Positions 16,209 through 24,244 of a stretch of DNA of 64,000 nucleotides are shown here, piece after piece. Position numbers and translations under genes: made by a program. Source of the stretch: JAMLJG01 sp035327585. GTDB lineage: Bacteria > Verrucomicrobiota > Kiritimatiellia > CAIVKH01. Each line of letters begins with the position of its first letter. Positions within the stretch are counted from its first letter, which is position 1. Below the pieces are notes generated by a model that had not been told where the DNA came from, made no database searches, and saw only the letters and a list, made by a program, of their open reading frames with translations. The DNA lies in the NCBI GenBank assembly GCA_035327585.1, contig DAOLDD010000016.1:7514-71513 (forward strand). Reading direction: 5' to 3'.

Positions 16209-17402
16209 TCAGCGCGTCAACCCCTTCGCCCGGGCAAGCCACGCAAGGGCGTCGTCGAGGCCGTCGTGGGCGCGCTGGACCCAGGCTTCGCCCCAGAAAA
16301 AGTGGCAGCTCGTTTCCGCGCGCAGCAGGCGCCAGAGCGCCTCGTCCAGCGCGTGGCAAACCTCCGCATCCGCGCCCTCCGCGCCGGAGCGCCAGCGCGC
16401 GTCGTGCACCAACTTGCTAACCTCGCCCAATCGCGCCCACGCGTCGCGCTGCATCTGCGACCCGGTCCACTGCACAAACCCGACACCATGGTGAAACCCG
16501 GTGTTCCACGCGCCGGTCCGCACGATGACCTGCCCGTGCGCACCGTGTTTGTCGAGGTAGTCATGAATGAACGTCGGCCGCACGTTGGTCTCGCCGTGCC
16601 GCACCTGGTGCAGATACGGATGATAAAACGCGCCCCAGTAATTGGATTCCCACTTGATGTTCCGGAACCAGCCGCCGTTCTCGCCGTCGGTCACAGTGCA
16701 CACCAGCGGCTCGAAGTCGCACCACTTGCAGCGCTCGTTCACCTCGTGCAGGTACCAGCCGACCTCCATGCCGCCTTCCTGCGCGATGGACAGGTCGCGG
16801 TCGCGTGGGATGATCACGATCTCCGCGTCGCCGAATTTCGCGATGTGCGGCCGGTAGCGCAGCTCCTCCCAGCGCATCGGCGTCATCGGCACGATGTGCT
16901 CGCTGTCCACGATGACATAGCGGTATCCCGCCTCGGCGAGCAGCGGGATCAGCTCCATGCTGAACCCACATTCCGGCGGCCAGAACCCGTTGAAGTTTCC
17001 GCGGTCGAACAAGTGACGCCCGATGCCAAGCCAGCGCTGGATGTGCTCGCGCCGGTCGGCCGCCGGGATCAGCGGCAGCACCGGGTGATAGTAGCCGGTG
17101 CCCAGGAGATCGAGCGAGGGATTCCGCCAGTTCCACAACACGTCGCCGCACTTCACCACGCCGTACACGCGCGCCTGGAACTCCGGGTTCGACAGCGACT
17201 CCAGCAGCGAGCCCGATGCCGCGAGGTGCACGCGCGCCACGTCCTCCCACCCCCACACCGCCCGCGGAATCCGGTCGTATGCGAACAGACACTCCTTCGC
17301 GTGCCAGCGCTCCTGCTCCACCGGATCGTTGAGCATCGCATCGAGATTCCCCCACGGCTGGTGGAGGTTCAACACCAAGGCATGATGAATCGTTTTCGGC
17401 AT
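16209..17402 (-). CDS. GH57 family glycoside hydrolase (alpha-glucan-active)
   Basis: The 397-residue protein begins MPKTIHHALVLNLHQPWG (GH57 motif HQP), carries the nucleophile motif FNGFWPPECGFS (Glu144) and a putative acid in VCTVTDGENGGWF (Asp239). It also has the aromatic GAFYHPYLHQVRHGET and TGFHHGVGF segments. It resembles the shorter GH57 group (alpha-amylase/galactosidase-like) rather than the branching-enzyme group. The ATG at 17402 is chosen since the longer frame adds an unconserved Ser/Arg-rich stretch. Together with the adjacent DUF4912 protein and another GH57 enzyme it forms an alpha-glucan processing unit. Exact specificity cannot be read from sequence alone. Confidence 0.8.
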   Translation of the reverse strand: MPKTIHHALVLNLHQPWGNLDAMLNDPVEQERWHAKECLFAYDRIPRAVWGWEDVARVHLAASGSLLESLSNPEFQARVYGVVKCGDVLWNWRNPSLDLLGTGYYHPVLPLIPAADRREHIQRWLGIGRHLFDRGNFNGFWPPECGFSMELIPLLAEAGYRYVIVDSEHIVPMTPMRWEELRYRPHIAKFGDAEIVIIPRDRDLSIAQEGGMEVGWYLHEVNERCKWCDFEPLVCTVTDGENGGWFRNIKWESNYWGAFYHPYLHQVRHGETNVRPTFIHDYLDKHGAHGQVIVRTGAWNTGFHHGVGFVQWTGSQMQRDAWARLGEVSKLVHDARWRSGAEGADAEVCHALDEALWRLLRAETSCHFFWGEAWVQRAHDGLDDALAWLARAKGLTR

Positions 17403-17465
17403 GGCGGGTACTGTAGCGACGGACCGCCGCGATGGCGAAATCAAAAGAGACAACCTTCCAAAGGA

Positions 17466-17576
17466 TCGGCTCGGTGGGGACACCGCGCCCTACCCTCCCG
17501 GGTCAGTGTACGCGTACGTGAACGTGGAAACTCAAGCGCTCCACCCGGGTAGGGCGAGCTCTCCGAGCGAGCCGCG
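17466..17576. repeat. Inverted pair of REP units around a GTGAAC hexamer run
   Basis: CGGCTCGGTGGGGACACCGC (17466 on) continues into GCCCTACC, and GGTAGGGCGAGCTCTCCGAG starts at 17548. These are REP units in opposite orientation, separated by about 55 bp that include GTGTACGCGTACGTGAACG (17506-17524). The element occupies the gap between a GH57 gene and the PLD-like gene and joins two repeat families in one composite. Confidence 0.8.
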
Positions 17577-17591
17577 TTCAAGGAATAGCCG

Positions 17592-19331
17592 CTACAAAAT
17601 CGGCGTCAACGGCGAGCCCACGGCCTTGTAGATGCGCGTGAGGATTTCCTTCGTGGACAGCGCCCCCTCCGCGCCGGGGAACGAACCGACCTCGCGATAG
17701 TGCGCGTGGAAATCCCGCGCGCCGGGATGCCGGTATTCGCCGCCCGGCGCGAGCTCAAAACTGCTGGTATTCTGGACCGGCCAGATGTCGACCGGGCTCA
17801 GCGACAAGACGCCGTCAATCCAGCCGTTCACCACGCCCATCCCCAGCGGCAACTTGCGCCTGGCGATCGTCCAACTGTTGCGATCCTCCATATCGCGCTC
17901 GATCTCCGCCTGCAACGCGTGCGCGAAGGCCTCGTCTTCCACCAGCAGCCCGACTTCGGTGTTCAAATTCTCCGAGCGCGGGTCGAGGTTGTAGGAACCG
18001 ATGTACGCCAACCGGCCATCGACCACCAGCGACTTCGCGTGGATGCAGAGGAACGGCAATCGCGCCTGGCGGCCCGCTCGAATCCGCGTCTCCGCCAGCG
18101 CCTTCATCTCCGGATAGCGCGGAAACAGCTCCGGCCAATCCGCCGGAACCGGCCGGTATTCATGAATCTCCAGACCGAGATCCTCGACATACACGCCGCG
18201 CAACCGGTAATTCGCGGAATACGCCAGCAGATTGTCCGTCGACGCAAAACTGTTGGACGAAATCCGGATGCGCAGGTTCGGATGCTGGCGACCCTGGTTC
18301 CGGAACAACTTACGCGCCGCTTTGCTCAACACCAGATACGGCGTTTGCACCACGATCGATTCGCGCGCCTCCTCCAGCACGTGCTTCAACCGGCGCGTGA
18401 TGCGCGCGCGCTCGGTCAGCGGCAGACCCCGCTTCTTGCCCGGCACATCGGCAATGAACTCCACGTGCCGCACCGGTTGCAGGTGGCGATCCAGCCACGC
18501 CTGCCACCGAGCGGGGTCCCCGACCTCGCCGTCCAATCCCGTGAAAAACGATCCGAACGCATAGTCGTCGCGCGTTTCCAATCGCGGGAATTTTCCCGAC
18601 TCGCGCGCGCCGCGCACGTCCACCAGATCCAGGCTGCGATGCGTATGGCGGTAGTCCCAGAATTCCTCAAACGATTCCGCGGCCTGTTCCGCCACCGGGC
18701 CGATCGCCAGCACATCGCGGTCGCGGAAATTCATCTCCGTCGAGTGGTCAAAATAGGTGTTCTCGATGTTGCGGCCGCCGGTGAGCAGCGCAACGCCGTC
18801 GAACAGCATCACCTTGTTGTGCATGCGCTGGTTGATGTCGTGGAACCGGGTCAATCCCTTCCATGCCAACTGCAACAGCGAGGGGTCGAGCCGCGAAAAC
18901 GCAGGTCGGTAGTGCCGCACCTCGAGGTTCGTGTGCACCTGAGACAGGAAAGCCGCCGTACCCGGGTCCTTCTCCGACACCATCTGGTCGGCGATGATCC
19001 GTACGCGCACCCCGCGGCGCGCCGCGCCCACCAGCTCGTACATCAGCAGCCGCCCGCACTCGTCGTTGCTCCAGATAAACGTCTGGATGTCGATGCTGCG
19101 CCGCGCCGCGCGGATCAAATGCACGCGCAGCAACAGCGCGTCATACCCGCCGCTCACGATCGCAAGATGATTCGTCGTGGACGCCGCGGCAGCATCCAGC
19201 AGCGGACGGAATGGGGATGCGCCGGCGAAGACGGTATCCGCCGCGCCGGGCTGCATCAGCAAGGCGAACACGGCGATCCACCCGGCGAATCGCCCAATGG
19301 AGCCGATCTTCACGTTCACGTACCCGTACAC
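17592..19331 (-). CDS. Secreted phospholipase D-like (cardiolipin synthase-type) protein
   Basis: About 575 residues with two HKD catalytic motifs: QRMHNKVMLFDGVALLTGGR in the first half and CIHAKSLVVDGRLAYIGSYN in the second. Each has the HxKxxxxD pattern, and the segment RSIDIQTFIWSNDECG matches the PLDc_2 N-terminal strand. These enzymes transfer or hydrolyse phosphatidyl groups through a His intermediate. An N-terminal hydrophobic signal (IGRFAGWIAVFALLMQPGAA) suggests export. The first codons (GTG TAC GGG TAC GTG AAC GTG AAG) lie in the GTGAAC repeat, so start codons at 19331, 19319 or 19313 are all possible and the repeat shapes the N-terminus. The place in a glycogen cluster may be incidental. 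Confidence 0.82.
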   Translation of the reverse strand: MYGYVNVKIGSIGRFAGWIAVFALLMQPGAADTVFAGASPFRPLLDAAAASTTNHLAIVSGGYDALLLRVHLIRAARRSIDIQTFIWSNDECGRLLMYELVGAARRGVRVRIIADQMVSEKDPGTAAFLSQVHTNLEVRHYRPAFSRLDPSLLQLAWKGLTRFHDINQRMHNKVMLFDGVALLTGGRNIENTYFDHSTEMNFRDRDVLAIGPVAEQAAESFEEFWDYRHTHRSLDLVDVRGARESGKFPRLETRDDYAFGSFFTGLDGEVGDPARWQAWLDRHLQPVRHVEFIADVPGKKRGLPLTERARITRRLKHVLEEARESIVVQTPYLVLSKAARKLFRNQGRQHPNLRIRISSNSFASTDNLLAYSANYRLRGVYVEDLGLEIHEYRPVPADWPELFPRYPEMKALAETRIRAGRQARLPFLCIHAKSLVVDGRLAYIGSYNLDPRSENLNTEVGLLVEDEAFAHALQAEIERDMEDRNSWTIARRKLPLGMGVVNGWIDGVLSLSPVDIWPVQNTSSFELAPGGEYRHPGARDFHAHYREVGSFPGAEGALSTKEILTRIYKAVGSPLTPIL

Positions 19332-19362
19332 GCCACCCGTGAACGTGAACGCGCACGCGAAC
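19311..19362. repeat. GTGAAC/CACGTT hexamer repeat at the PLD gene start
   Basis: CACGTTCACGTACCCGTACA and GTGAACGTGAACGCGCACGC surround a short CGCCACCC spacer; part of the two arms can pair. It overlaps the first codons and the ribosome-site region of the PLD-like gene. Same hexamer as at 6025-6079. Confidence 0.7.
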
Positions 19363-19391
19363 GAATCGCGGGTCGCATCCGGCGCTGGCCG

Positions 19392-20846
19392 CTAAAAATC
19401 ATTCTCCACGATATCCGTCACGCGGCGGCAGATTTCGCGGGCGTAGTCGGTCCAGAGGCCCTGGCCCCAGTAGCGGTAGCAGCTCGTCTGGCTGGTCAGC
19501 AGGTAGAACAGCGCGTTTCGGTAGCGCGGGTCCGTCGTCGGCACCCGCTTCTTCAGCACCTTCTCGTTGAACAGCGAGCTCGCCTGCTCCATCGGGCCGA
19601 GCACGTTGTCATAGCCGTGGACCCACGAGATGTTGCTCGTCCAGCTCCCGCCCTCCATGTGGAAGCGGTGGTCCTCCTTCTTGCACTCCGCGATGGCCTG
19701 CGCGAGTTTCTCCGGCCCGGCGCCCGGCTGGATCTTGTTCCATATCCGGTGCTGGAACAGCGGCTGGCACTCGGGCAGGTCGGTCTCCTTGATGCCCAGC
19801 GCGAAGAGGTGCTCAAGATATTCCGATCCGTTCATCAGCGGCGTCTCGGAGTGCGACGACTCGCGCACGACCTCCATGAACTTGTGCGGGAACTCGTTCA
19901 TCATTACGCCGCCATTCTCGCCGTCGGCGATCTGGGTGACCAGCGGCGGCACGGATTTCCCGGCCAGTTCGATGCGGCCGATGCTCTTCGCCTCGTACCA
20001 CGGCTGCATCTGCGCGACGAGCTTCGTATCGCTGCCCTGCGTCTTGATGATCGCGATGATCGACGCCTCCTCGCCGGTCGAGCTGCGCGCCACGAGGCGG
20101 TGCGGCAGGTGCCGCTGCTCGATGCCGTGCCCGTTGGCCCGCTCCACCGTGTGCTCCTGCACGATCACCCACTGGAACCCGCAATCGCGCAGCGTCTTCA
20201 CGAACGCGTACGCCACGTCGGGATCATTTGGCAGCGCCATCTCCGACGGCGAAAAGCCCTTCACGCGCTCCAGCGCCTCCCAACCGAAAATCGACGCGAA
20301 ATGCTGCTGCCACGCCAGCACGTGCAGGCGGTAATCCTGCGGCGGCGTGGACGGCGCGACCGCGTGGCTCCACGGGCAGCCGAGCCATTCCACGCAGTGG
20401 CGGTACGCCGGGTCGACCGTGACCCGCTTCAGCGCGTCGAGCACATCGTGCGCGCCCATGTGACGCAACCCGTGCAGCAGGCAACCCGTGTATTCCAGCA
20501 TCGCGCGCGGCTGCTTGCCCTCGCCCACGAGCTGCGGCACGAACTCGCCGATGCGCTTGTAGCACCAGTGGAACACCGGGGCGTTGTGATTGTCCCCGAT
20601 GTGCTGGTTGTCCATCATGTACTTCAGGTTGCTGATCAGCTCCGCCGTGCGCAGGTCGCCCCCGCCCGCCGGGATCAGCGGCTGCTGCATGTGCAGCGCG
20701 ATCGCCGCCGCGCTCTTGATGCGGCCGAAGTCCACCCCGCCCGCCGAACGATACGCGTCCTTCACCGCGCCCGTCCGCTTCGACACCGCCGCCTCCTGCC
20801 CGCAGATATTCGGCAGCCCATCCACATATTCAGCCAGTTGCGTCAT
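19392..20846 (-). CDS. GH57-like protein (third of the cluster)
   Basis: The 484-residue protein starts at the ATG at 20846, with GGAGG 6 nt upstream. It shows GH57-like landmarks: IALHMQQPLIP (HQP-like) near residue 50, KGFSPSEMALP with a candidate nucleophile Glu near 198, QIADGENGGVMMNEFPHKF with a candidate acid Asp near 305, and TSQTSCYRYWGQGLWTDY near the C-terminus. The motifs are more divergent than in the other two GH57 proteins. It is probably cytoplasmic and acts on alpha-glucan. It is separated from the next gene of the cluster by 223 bp of repeats and a VapBC-like pair, so the cluster is not one continuous operon. Confidence 0.78.
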   Translation of the reverse strand: MTQLAEYVDGLPNICGQEAAVSKRTGAVKDAYRSAGGVDFGRIKSAAAIALHMQQPLIPAGGGDLRTAELISNLKYMMDNQHIGDNHNAPVFHWCYKRIGEFVPQLVGEGKQPRAMLEYTGCLLHGLRHMGAHDVLDALKRVTVDPAYRHCVEWLGCPWSHAVAPSTPPQDYRLHVLAWQQHFASIFGWEALERVKGFSPSEMALPNDPDVAYAFVKTLRDCGFQWVIVQEHTVERANGHGIEQRHLPHRLVARSSTGEEASIIAIIKTQGSDTKLVAQMQPWYEAKSIGRIELAGKSVPPLVTQIADGENGGVMMNEFPHKFMEVVRESSHSETPLMNGSEYLEHLFALGIKETDLPECQPLFQHRIWNKIQPGAGPEKLAQAIAECKKEDHRFHMEGGSWTSNISWVHGYDNVLGPMEQASSLFNEKVLKKRVPTTDPRYRNALFYLLTSQTSCYRYWGQGLWTDYAREICRRVTDIVENDF

Positions 20847-20885
20847 CGCCATCCTCCGGAATAAACTGAGTTCTCGCACCGTCGT

Positions 20886-21054
20886 GGTGGACGTCGCGCT
20901 CCGCGCGACGTACCTCCGTGCGCGGAGCGCCCGGCCCACCCGACGACGTCTCAAGATGCCGCCCCCCGCCCCACCCGGCAAGCGGGAAAAAGAAATTACA
21001 GACGTTGTAAGCCGCGAAAAAAGAAATTACAGACGTTGAAACTTTTTCCGCCGC
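20886..21054. repeat. Repeat-filled gap: GGTGGAC palindrome and paired TTACAGACGTTG element
   Basis: 20886-20940 is a palindromic unit (GGTGGACGTCGCGCTCCGCG ... GTGCGCGGAGCGCCCGGCCC), also seen at 63950-64000. 20987-21054 holds two direct copies of TTACAGACGTTG (20996-21007, 21027-21038) with a GCGAAAAAAG linker. No gene is visible in the 223-bp gap. Confidence 0.8.
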
Positions 21055-21069
21055 CGCGCGTTCCGGAAA

Positions 21070-21507
21070 TCATCCGGACGGCAATCGATGGACCTCGATC
21101 CACGGGAACATCAGGAAGTCGCGGTCCTCCGTCAGAATCCGCTTGATGCCGTGTTCGCGCATGAGCACGGCGATATGAAAGTCATGCAGCAGGTTTCCAT
21201 TCATGCGCGGTGCCTCCGCAAGGCAATGATCGACGGTCTCCGGGTGCACAACCGACTCGGTCAACATCGTGCAATTGGGATGCCGAATGAGCTCGGCGAC
21301 AAAAGCCCACGCCGTCTCGGCGTCCAGCGGCGCGGGAAAGACGCGCGGGTGCGTGGCCACCCGCAGAAATTCATACACCACGCTCCACGACACGGCCCAC
21401 GAGCCGCCGCTGTTGATCACGGACTCCAGCGCCCGTTGCGCGGCGGCGGAGCGCGGATCGTCGCCGTTCACCGCGTAGAGGAAAATGTTCGTGTCGACCA
21501 GAATCAT
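21070..21507 (-). CDS. PIN-domain ribonuclease, VapC-like toxin
   Basis: The 145-residue protein opens MILVDTNIFLYAVNGDD (first acidic residue Asp5). It has further acidic residues in SVVYEFLRVATHP and NLLHDFHIAVLMREHGIKRILTEDRDF, the usual set of PIN metal ligands. VapC toxins cleave tRNA or rRNA and are silenced by the upstream antitoxin. The start overlaps the preceding gene stop by 4 bp (ATGA), the standard antitoxin-toxin layout. The exact RNA target cannot be predicted. Confidence 0.85.
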   Translation of the reverse strand: MILVDTNIFLYAVNGDDPRSAAAQRALESVINSGGSWAVSWSVVYEFLRVATHPRVFPAPLDAETAWAFVAELIRHPNCTMLTESVVHPETVDHCLAEAPRMNGNLLHDFHIAVLMREHGIKRILTEDRDFLMFPWIEVHRLPSG

Positions 21508-21743
21508 GATTCGTCCATCACCCGACCCAGCGCCTCGCGGTCGGCGAGGTTGACGACCGGTACGCCCATGGAGCGAGGCCGCACTTCGTAGCGGACGCGC
21601 GGCTCACGCAGGGAACGGTCTTCGCGGGCCAGACGCTCGGCGAGCGCCTCCGCGAACACATCGGACAAATTCTTGTCGTGTTTCTTCGCGTACGCCCTGG
21701 CCCGCTTGAACAGGGGATCCGGGATGACCAGCGTGGTTCTCAT
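21504..21743 (-). CDS. VapB-like antitoxin (ribbon-helix-helix type)
   Basis: The 79-residue protein begins MRTTLVIPDPLFKRARAYAK, a short beta strand followed by helices as in ribbon-helix-helix antitoxins. A C-terminal tail (MGVPVVNLADREALGRVMDE) is of the kind that wraps the PIN toxin. It is encoded first and overlaps the toxin by 4 bp. An in-frame GTG at 21752 is an alternative start. Autoregulation at the upstream region 21744-21800 is expected from the family. TGCATACACGCATACCCTGC and ATGCGTATATG repeats there could be the operator. Confidence 0.78.
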   Translation of the reverse strand: MRTTLVIPDPLFKRARAYAKKHDKNLSDVFAEALAERLAREDRSLREPRVRYEVRPRSMGVPVVNLADREALGRVMDES

Positions 21744-21779
21744 TGCATACACGCATACCCTGCGTATGCGTATATGTCA
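21744..21779. promoter_or_regulatory. Possible VapBC autoregulatory operator
   Basis: Just upstream of the antitoxin the + strand reads TGCATACACGCATACCCTGC then GTATGCGTATATG. GCATAC/GTATGC motifs recur three to four times, partly inverted. Repeated short palindromic units directly before an antitoxin gene fit a ribbon-helix-helix operator. Inference only. Confidence 0.4.
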
Positions 21780-21881
21780 ATCAATTGCCCCCCCATCCCC
21801 GCACTCCACGACAACGTGCAGGTTCTTCGTACGGCGGGAGACGTGCGGCAACCGGTTACGGGTCACCGGACACCGGTCACC

Positions 21882-23351
21882 TCACCTCTCGCGGATATGC
21901 TCGTAGATGTTGAGGTAGTCCTGGGCGGGGTGGTTCCAGGAGTGGTCCTGGCACATGCCGTTGTGCATCAGTTCGCGCCAGTATTGCGGATAGTGGAACC
22001 ACATGCCGATGGCGCGGCGCAGGGCGGATTCGAGGCCCTCGTTGTTGAGGTCGTTGAACGAATAGCCGTTCCGCTCGTGGTACGGCTTTTGCGCGTGGTT
22101 CGCGTCGAACACGGTATCGGCGAGGCCGCCGGTGTGGCGGACGACGGGGACCGTGCCGTATTTCAGCCCGATCAACTGCGTGAGGCCGCACGGCTCGAAG
22201 GCGCTGGGGATGAGAATCATGTCGGACCCGGCGAAGATGAGGTGCGAGAGGTACTCATCGAAACTCAACTCGAGGTGCACGTCGGGATTGTCGTTGAGGT
22301 GCCGCTTCAGATTCCAGAAGTCCTGCGTGATGCCGGGTTCGGGGCTCGTGCCGAGCAGGACGAACTGGCAGCCGTTGGCGAGCGCGTAGAAAATCGCGTG
22401 GCGGATCAGGTTCACGCCCTTCTGATGGTCGAGCCGGCTGACGACGGCGATGATGGGCTTGTAGTCCTGCCGCAGCCAGAAGCGGTTCCGCAGCGCCTCC
22501 TTGTTGCGATATTTGCCGTCCATGTTGTTCAGCGAATACTTGTGCGGGATGAAGCGGTCGACCTCGGGATTCCATTCCGCATAGTCAATGCCGTTGAGCA
22601 CGCCGCCGCATTTGCCGCGGTAGTATTGCAGCACGCCCTGCAGGCCGTGGCCGTGCGCGGTCCACATGATTTCATTCATGTAGGTGGGCGATACGGTGGT
22701 GACGAAATTCGAGAAGACGATGCCGCCCTTCATGACGTTGACGCCGTTCTGATGTCGCGGGTCCAACAGCCGCTCCATGGTCATGAAGTGCGCGGGGTTC
22801 AGCCCGATCTGGCGCAGGATGAATTCGCCGGTGACGCCCTGATGGTGGATGTTGTGGATCGTGTAGCAGACGCGCGGGTGCGTCATGCCGAAGCCGCGGT
22901 ACGTCTCCGCGAGCATCACCGGCACGAGTCCCGTCTGCCAGTCGTGCACGTGGATGATGTCCGGGTGCCGGTTCGTCTTCAGCATGAACTCAAGGGCCGC
23001 CTTGCTGAAAAACGCGAAGCGCTCGGGGTCGTCCTGGTGCCCGTAGACGAGGCCGCGGTTGAAGAAATTTTTGAAGAAGTGCGGCTCGATGAAGTAGCAC
23101 TTCACGCCCTCGACGTAGCCGAAGTAGACGTCGCAGTGCACCCAGAAGTGGTGGTACGGAACCCAGAGGTCGCTGTGGCACTTGGTGAAGCCCCAGATGC
23201 GGTCGTACTTCATCACGTCGTACTTCGGCAGGATCACCTCGACATGGTGCCCGCGGATCGACAGCTCGCGACTCAACCCCTGTACAACGTCCGCAAGCCC
23301 GCCCACCTTGGCGACGGTCGCGTATTCGGATGCGATCTGGACGATGTACAT
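21882..23351 (-). CDS. glgA: Glycogen synthase (GT5, ADP-glucose type)
   Basis: It extends alpha-1,4-glucan from ADP-glucose. The 489-residue protein begins MYIVQIASEYATVAKVGGLADV, with the Lys15-x-Gly-Gly donor-binding motif. It continues with IIHVHDWQTGLVPVML and GVLNGIDYAEWNP, then the C-terminal Rossmann motif PSAFEPCGLTQLIGLKYGTV followed by RHTGGLADTV, which contains the conserved Glu. The start at 23351 follows GGAGG at a 5-nt distance; an upstream start at 23390 would lie next to the CTCACCCC repeat. No ADP-glucose pyrophosphorylase or phosphorylase is in the window. The gene is probably transcribed from the gap that contains the 23393-23461 palindrome. Confidence 0.92.
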   Translation of the reverse strand: MYIVQIASEYATVAKVGGLADVVQGLSRELSIRGHHVEVILPKYDVMKYDRIWGFTKCHSDLWVPYHHFWVHCDVYFGYVEGVKCYFIEPHFFKNFFNRGLVYGHQDDPERFAFFSKAALEFMLKTNRHPDIIHVHDWQTGLVPVMLAETYRGFGMTHPRVCYTIHNIHHQGVTGEFILRQIGLNPAHFMTMERLLDPRHQNGVNVMKGGIVFSNFVTTVSPTYMNEIMWTAHGHGLQGVLQYYRGKCGGVLNGIDYAEWNPEVDRFIPHKYSLNNMDGKYRNKEALRNRFWLRQDYKPIIAVVSRLDHQKGVNLIRHAIFYALANGCQFVLLGTSPEPGITQDFWNLKRHLNDNPDVHLELSFDEYLSHLIFAGSDMILIPSAFEPCGLTQLIGLKYGTVPVVRHTGGLADTVFDANHAQKPYHERNGYSFNDLNNEGLESALRRAIGMWFHYPQYWRELMHNGMCQDHSWNHPAQDYLNIYEHIRER

Positions 23352-23392
23352 GAGGCCTCCTCTGCGGTTAATCCTCGACCCTCCCCTCACCC

Positions 23393-23461
23393 CTCCCTCT
23401 CCCAGCGGGAGAGGGTGAAGATTCGTCTCCCTCTCCCCGGGGGAGAGGGTTGAGGTGAGGG
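23393..23461. repeat. CTCACCCC...GGTGAGGG interspersed palindrome
   Basis: CCCCTCACCCCTCCCTCTCC and GGGGGAGAGGGTTGAGGTGA are the two ends of a 69-bp imperfect palindrome. It lies about 42 bp upstream of the glycogen synthase start codon, so it may shape the leader mRNA of that gene. Related to 11592-11674 and 33288-33365. Confidence 0.8.
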
Positions 23462-23516
23462 CTATCGTTCATATGCTCTATTATGCTCTACCCGCCAAAA
23501 ACTGAAACGTGTAAGA

Positions 23517-24221
23517 CTATCGAAGCCGCACTATTTGTTCAAGCACTTCGGGGTGCCGTTGCAGGAGCGGGTAGAGCTCGGTCATCACCTTCTGGTAGGC
23601 CTCCGGCCAGGGACGATGCGAACTCCAGCAGTCGAAGTCGGCGAGCAGTGACGCGGCGAGGCAGACGCCGAATGCCTTGCCCCGCGTGGAACGGCGCCCC
23701 ATCACGACATCGTGGATGCGCGTCACCACGGGGATATCGGAGATGTTGCCCTCGGTGTCGGCCAGCGCGTTGCGCAGGATGCCCTGCAGGTGGCGCCAGT
23801 GCCGCGTGCGCAGCACGTAGAGGCTCGCCGGCAGCCGCGTGTAGTTTTCCAGCCGCGCGAGTTCCAACTGGATCGCGCCGCCCTCGGGCAGTTCGCCGAG
23901 CAACTTCGTGATCACGCCGGCGTAATTCTGCTCCCAGAGTTCGTGCTCCTCGCGGTCCGTCAGCTCGCGCGATTCCAACAGGCGCGTGGCCTCTTTCTCC
24001 GCGAAGATGATGTGGTCCGTGAGGTAGGACCCGAGATACGCCACCGTGATCGCCTTCTCGACCATGTAGCGCTCGCGCCGGACGATCAGGTGGATGCGCT
24101 GGCGCAGCACGCGGCCGAAGCCCCGGTTGCCTGGATTGCCGGTCATCCGGAAGAGACGCGCGAAGGAACGGGCACGCAATTCATGCACCAGCGGCGGCGG
24201 CAGCAGCGGCGTGGTGATCAT
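23517..24221 (-). CDS. Uncharacterised protein between glgA and glgB
   Basis: The 234-residue protein matches no family I recognise. It looks soluble and mostly helical, with Arg/Glu/Leu-rich stretches (RQRIHLIVRRERYMVEKAI; ESRELTDREEHELWEQNY), no signal peptide, no membrane segment, and a single CLAASLLADFDCW patch near 190. It lies 23 bp downstream of the glgB stop and upstream of glgA on the same strand, which suggests a role in or regulation of glycogen synthesis. The reading frame is intact, and the codon preference agrees with its neighbours. No function is proposed beyond this context. Confidence 0.6.
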   Translation of the reverse strand: MITTPLLPPPLVHELRARSFARLFRMTGNPGNRGFGRVLRQRIHLIVRRERYMVEKAITVAYLGSYLTDHIIFAEKEATRLLESRELTDREEHELWEQNYAGVITKLLGELPEGGAIQLELARLENYTRLPASLYVLRTRHWRHLQGILRNALADTEGNISDIPVVTRIHDVVMGRRSTRGKAFGVCLAASLLADFDCWSSHRPWPEAYQKVMTELYPLLQRHPEVLEQIVRLR

Positions 24222-24244
24222 CGCGTCATTCCCCCCTTGCGACG

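Noticed and set aside
17700..20864. 1054-residue plus-strand frame across the PLD-like and third GH57 genes
   Set aside because: It crosses two real minus-strand genes and the gap between them, and its translation is a basic low-complexity shadow.
20987..21054. Mini-CRISPR array from the repeated TTACAGACGTTG units
   Set aside because: Only two 12-bp cores per site with a similar rather than unique linker, and no cas genes in the window.
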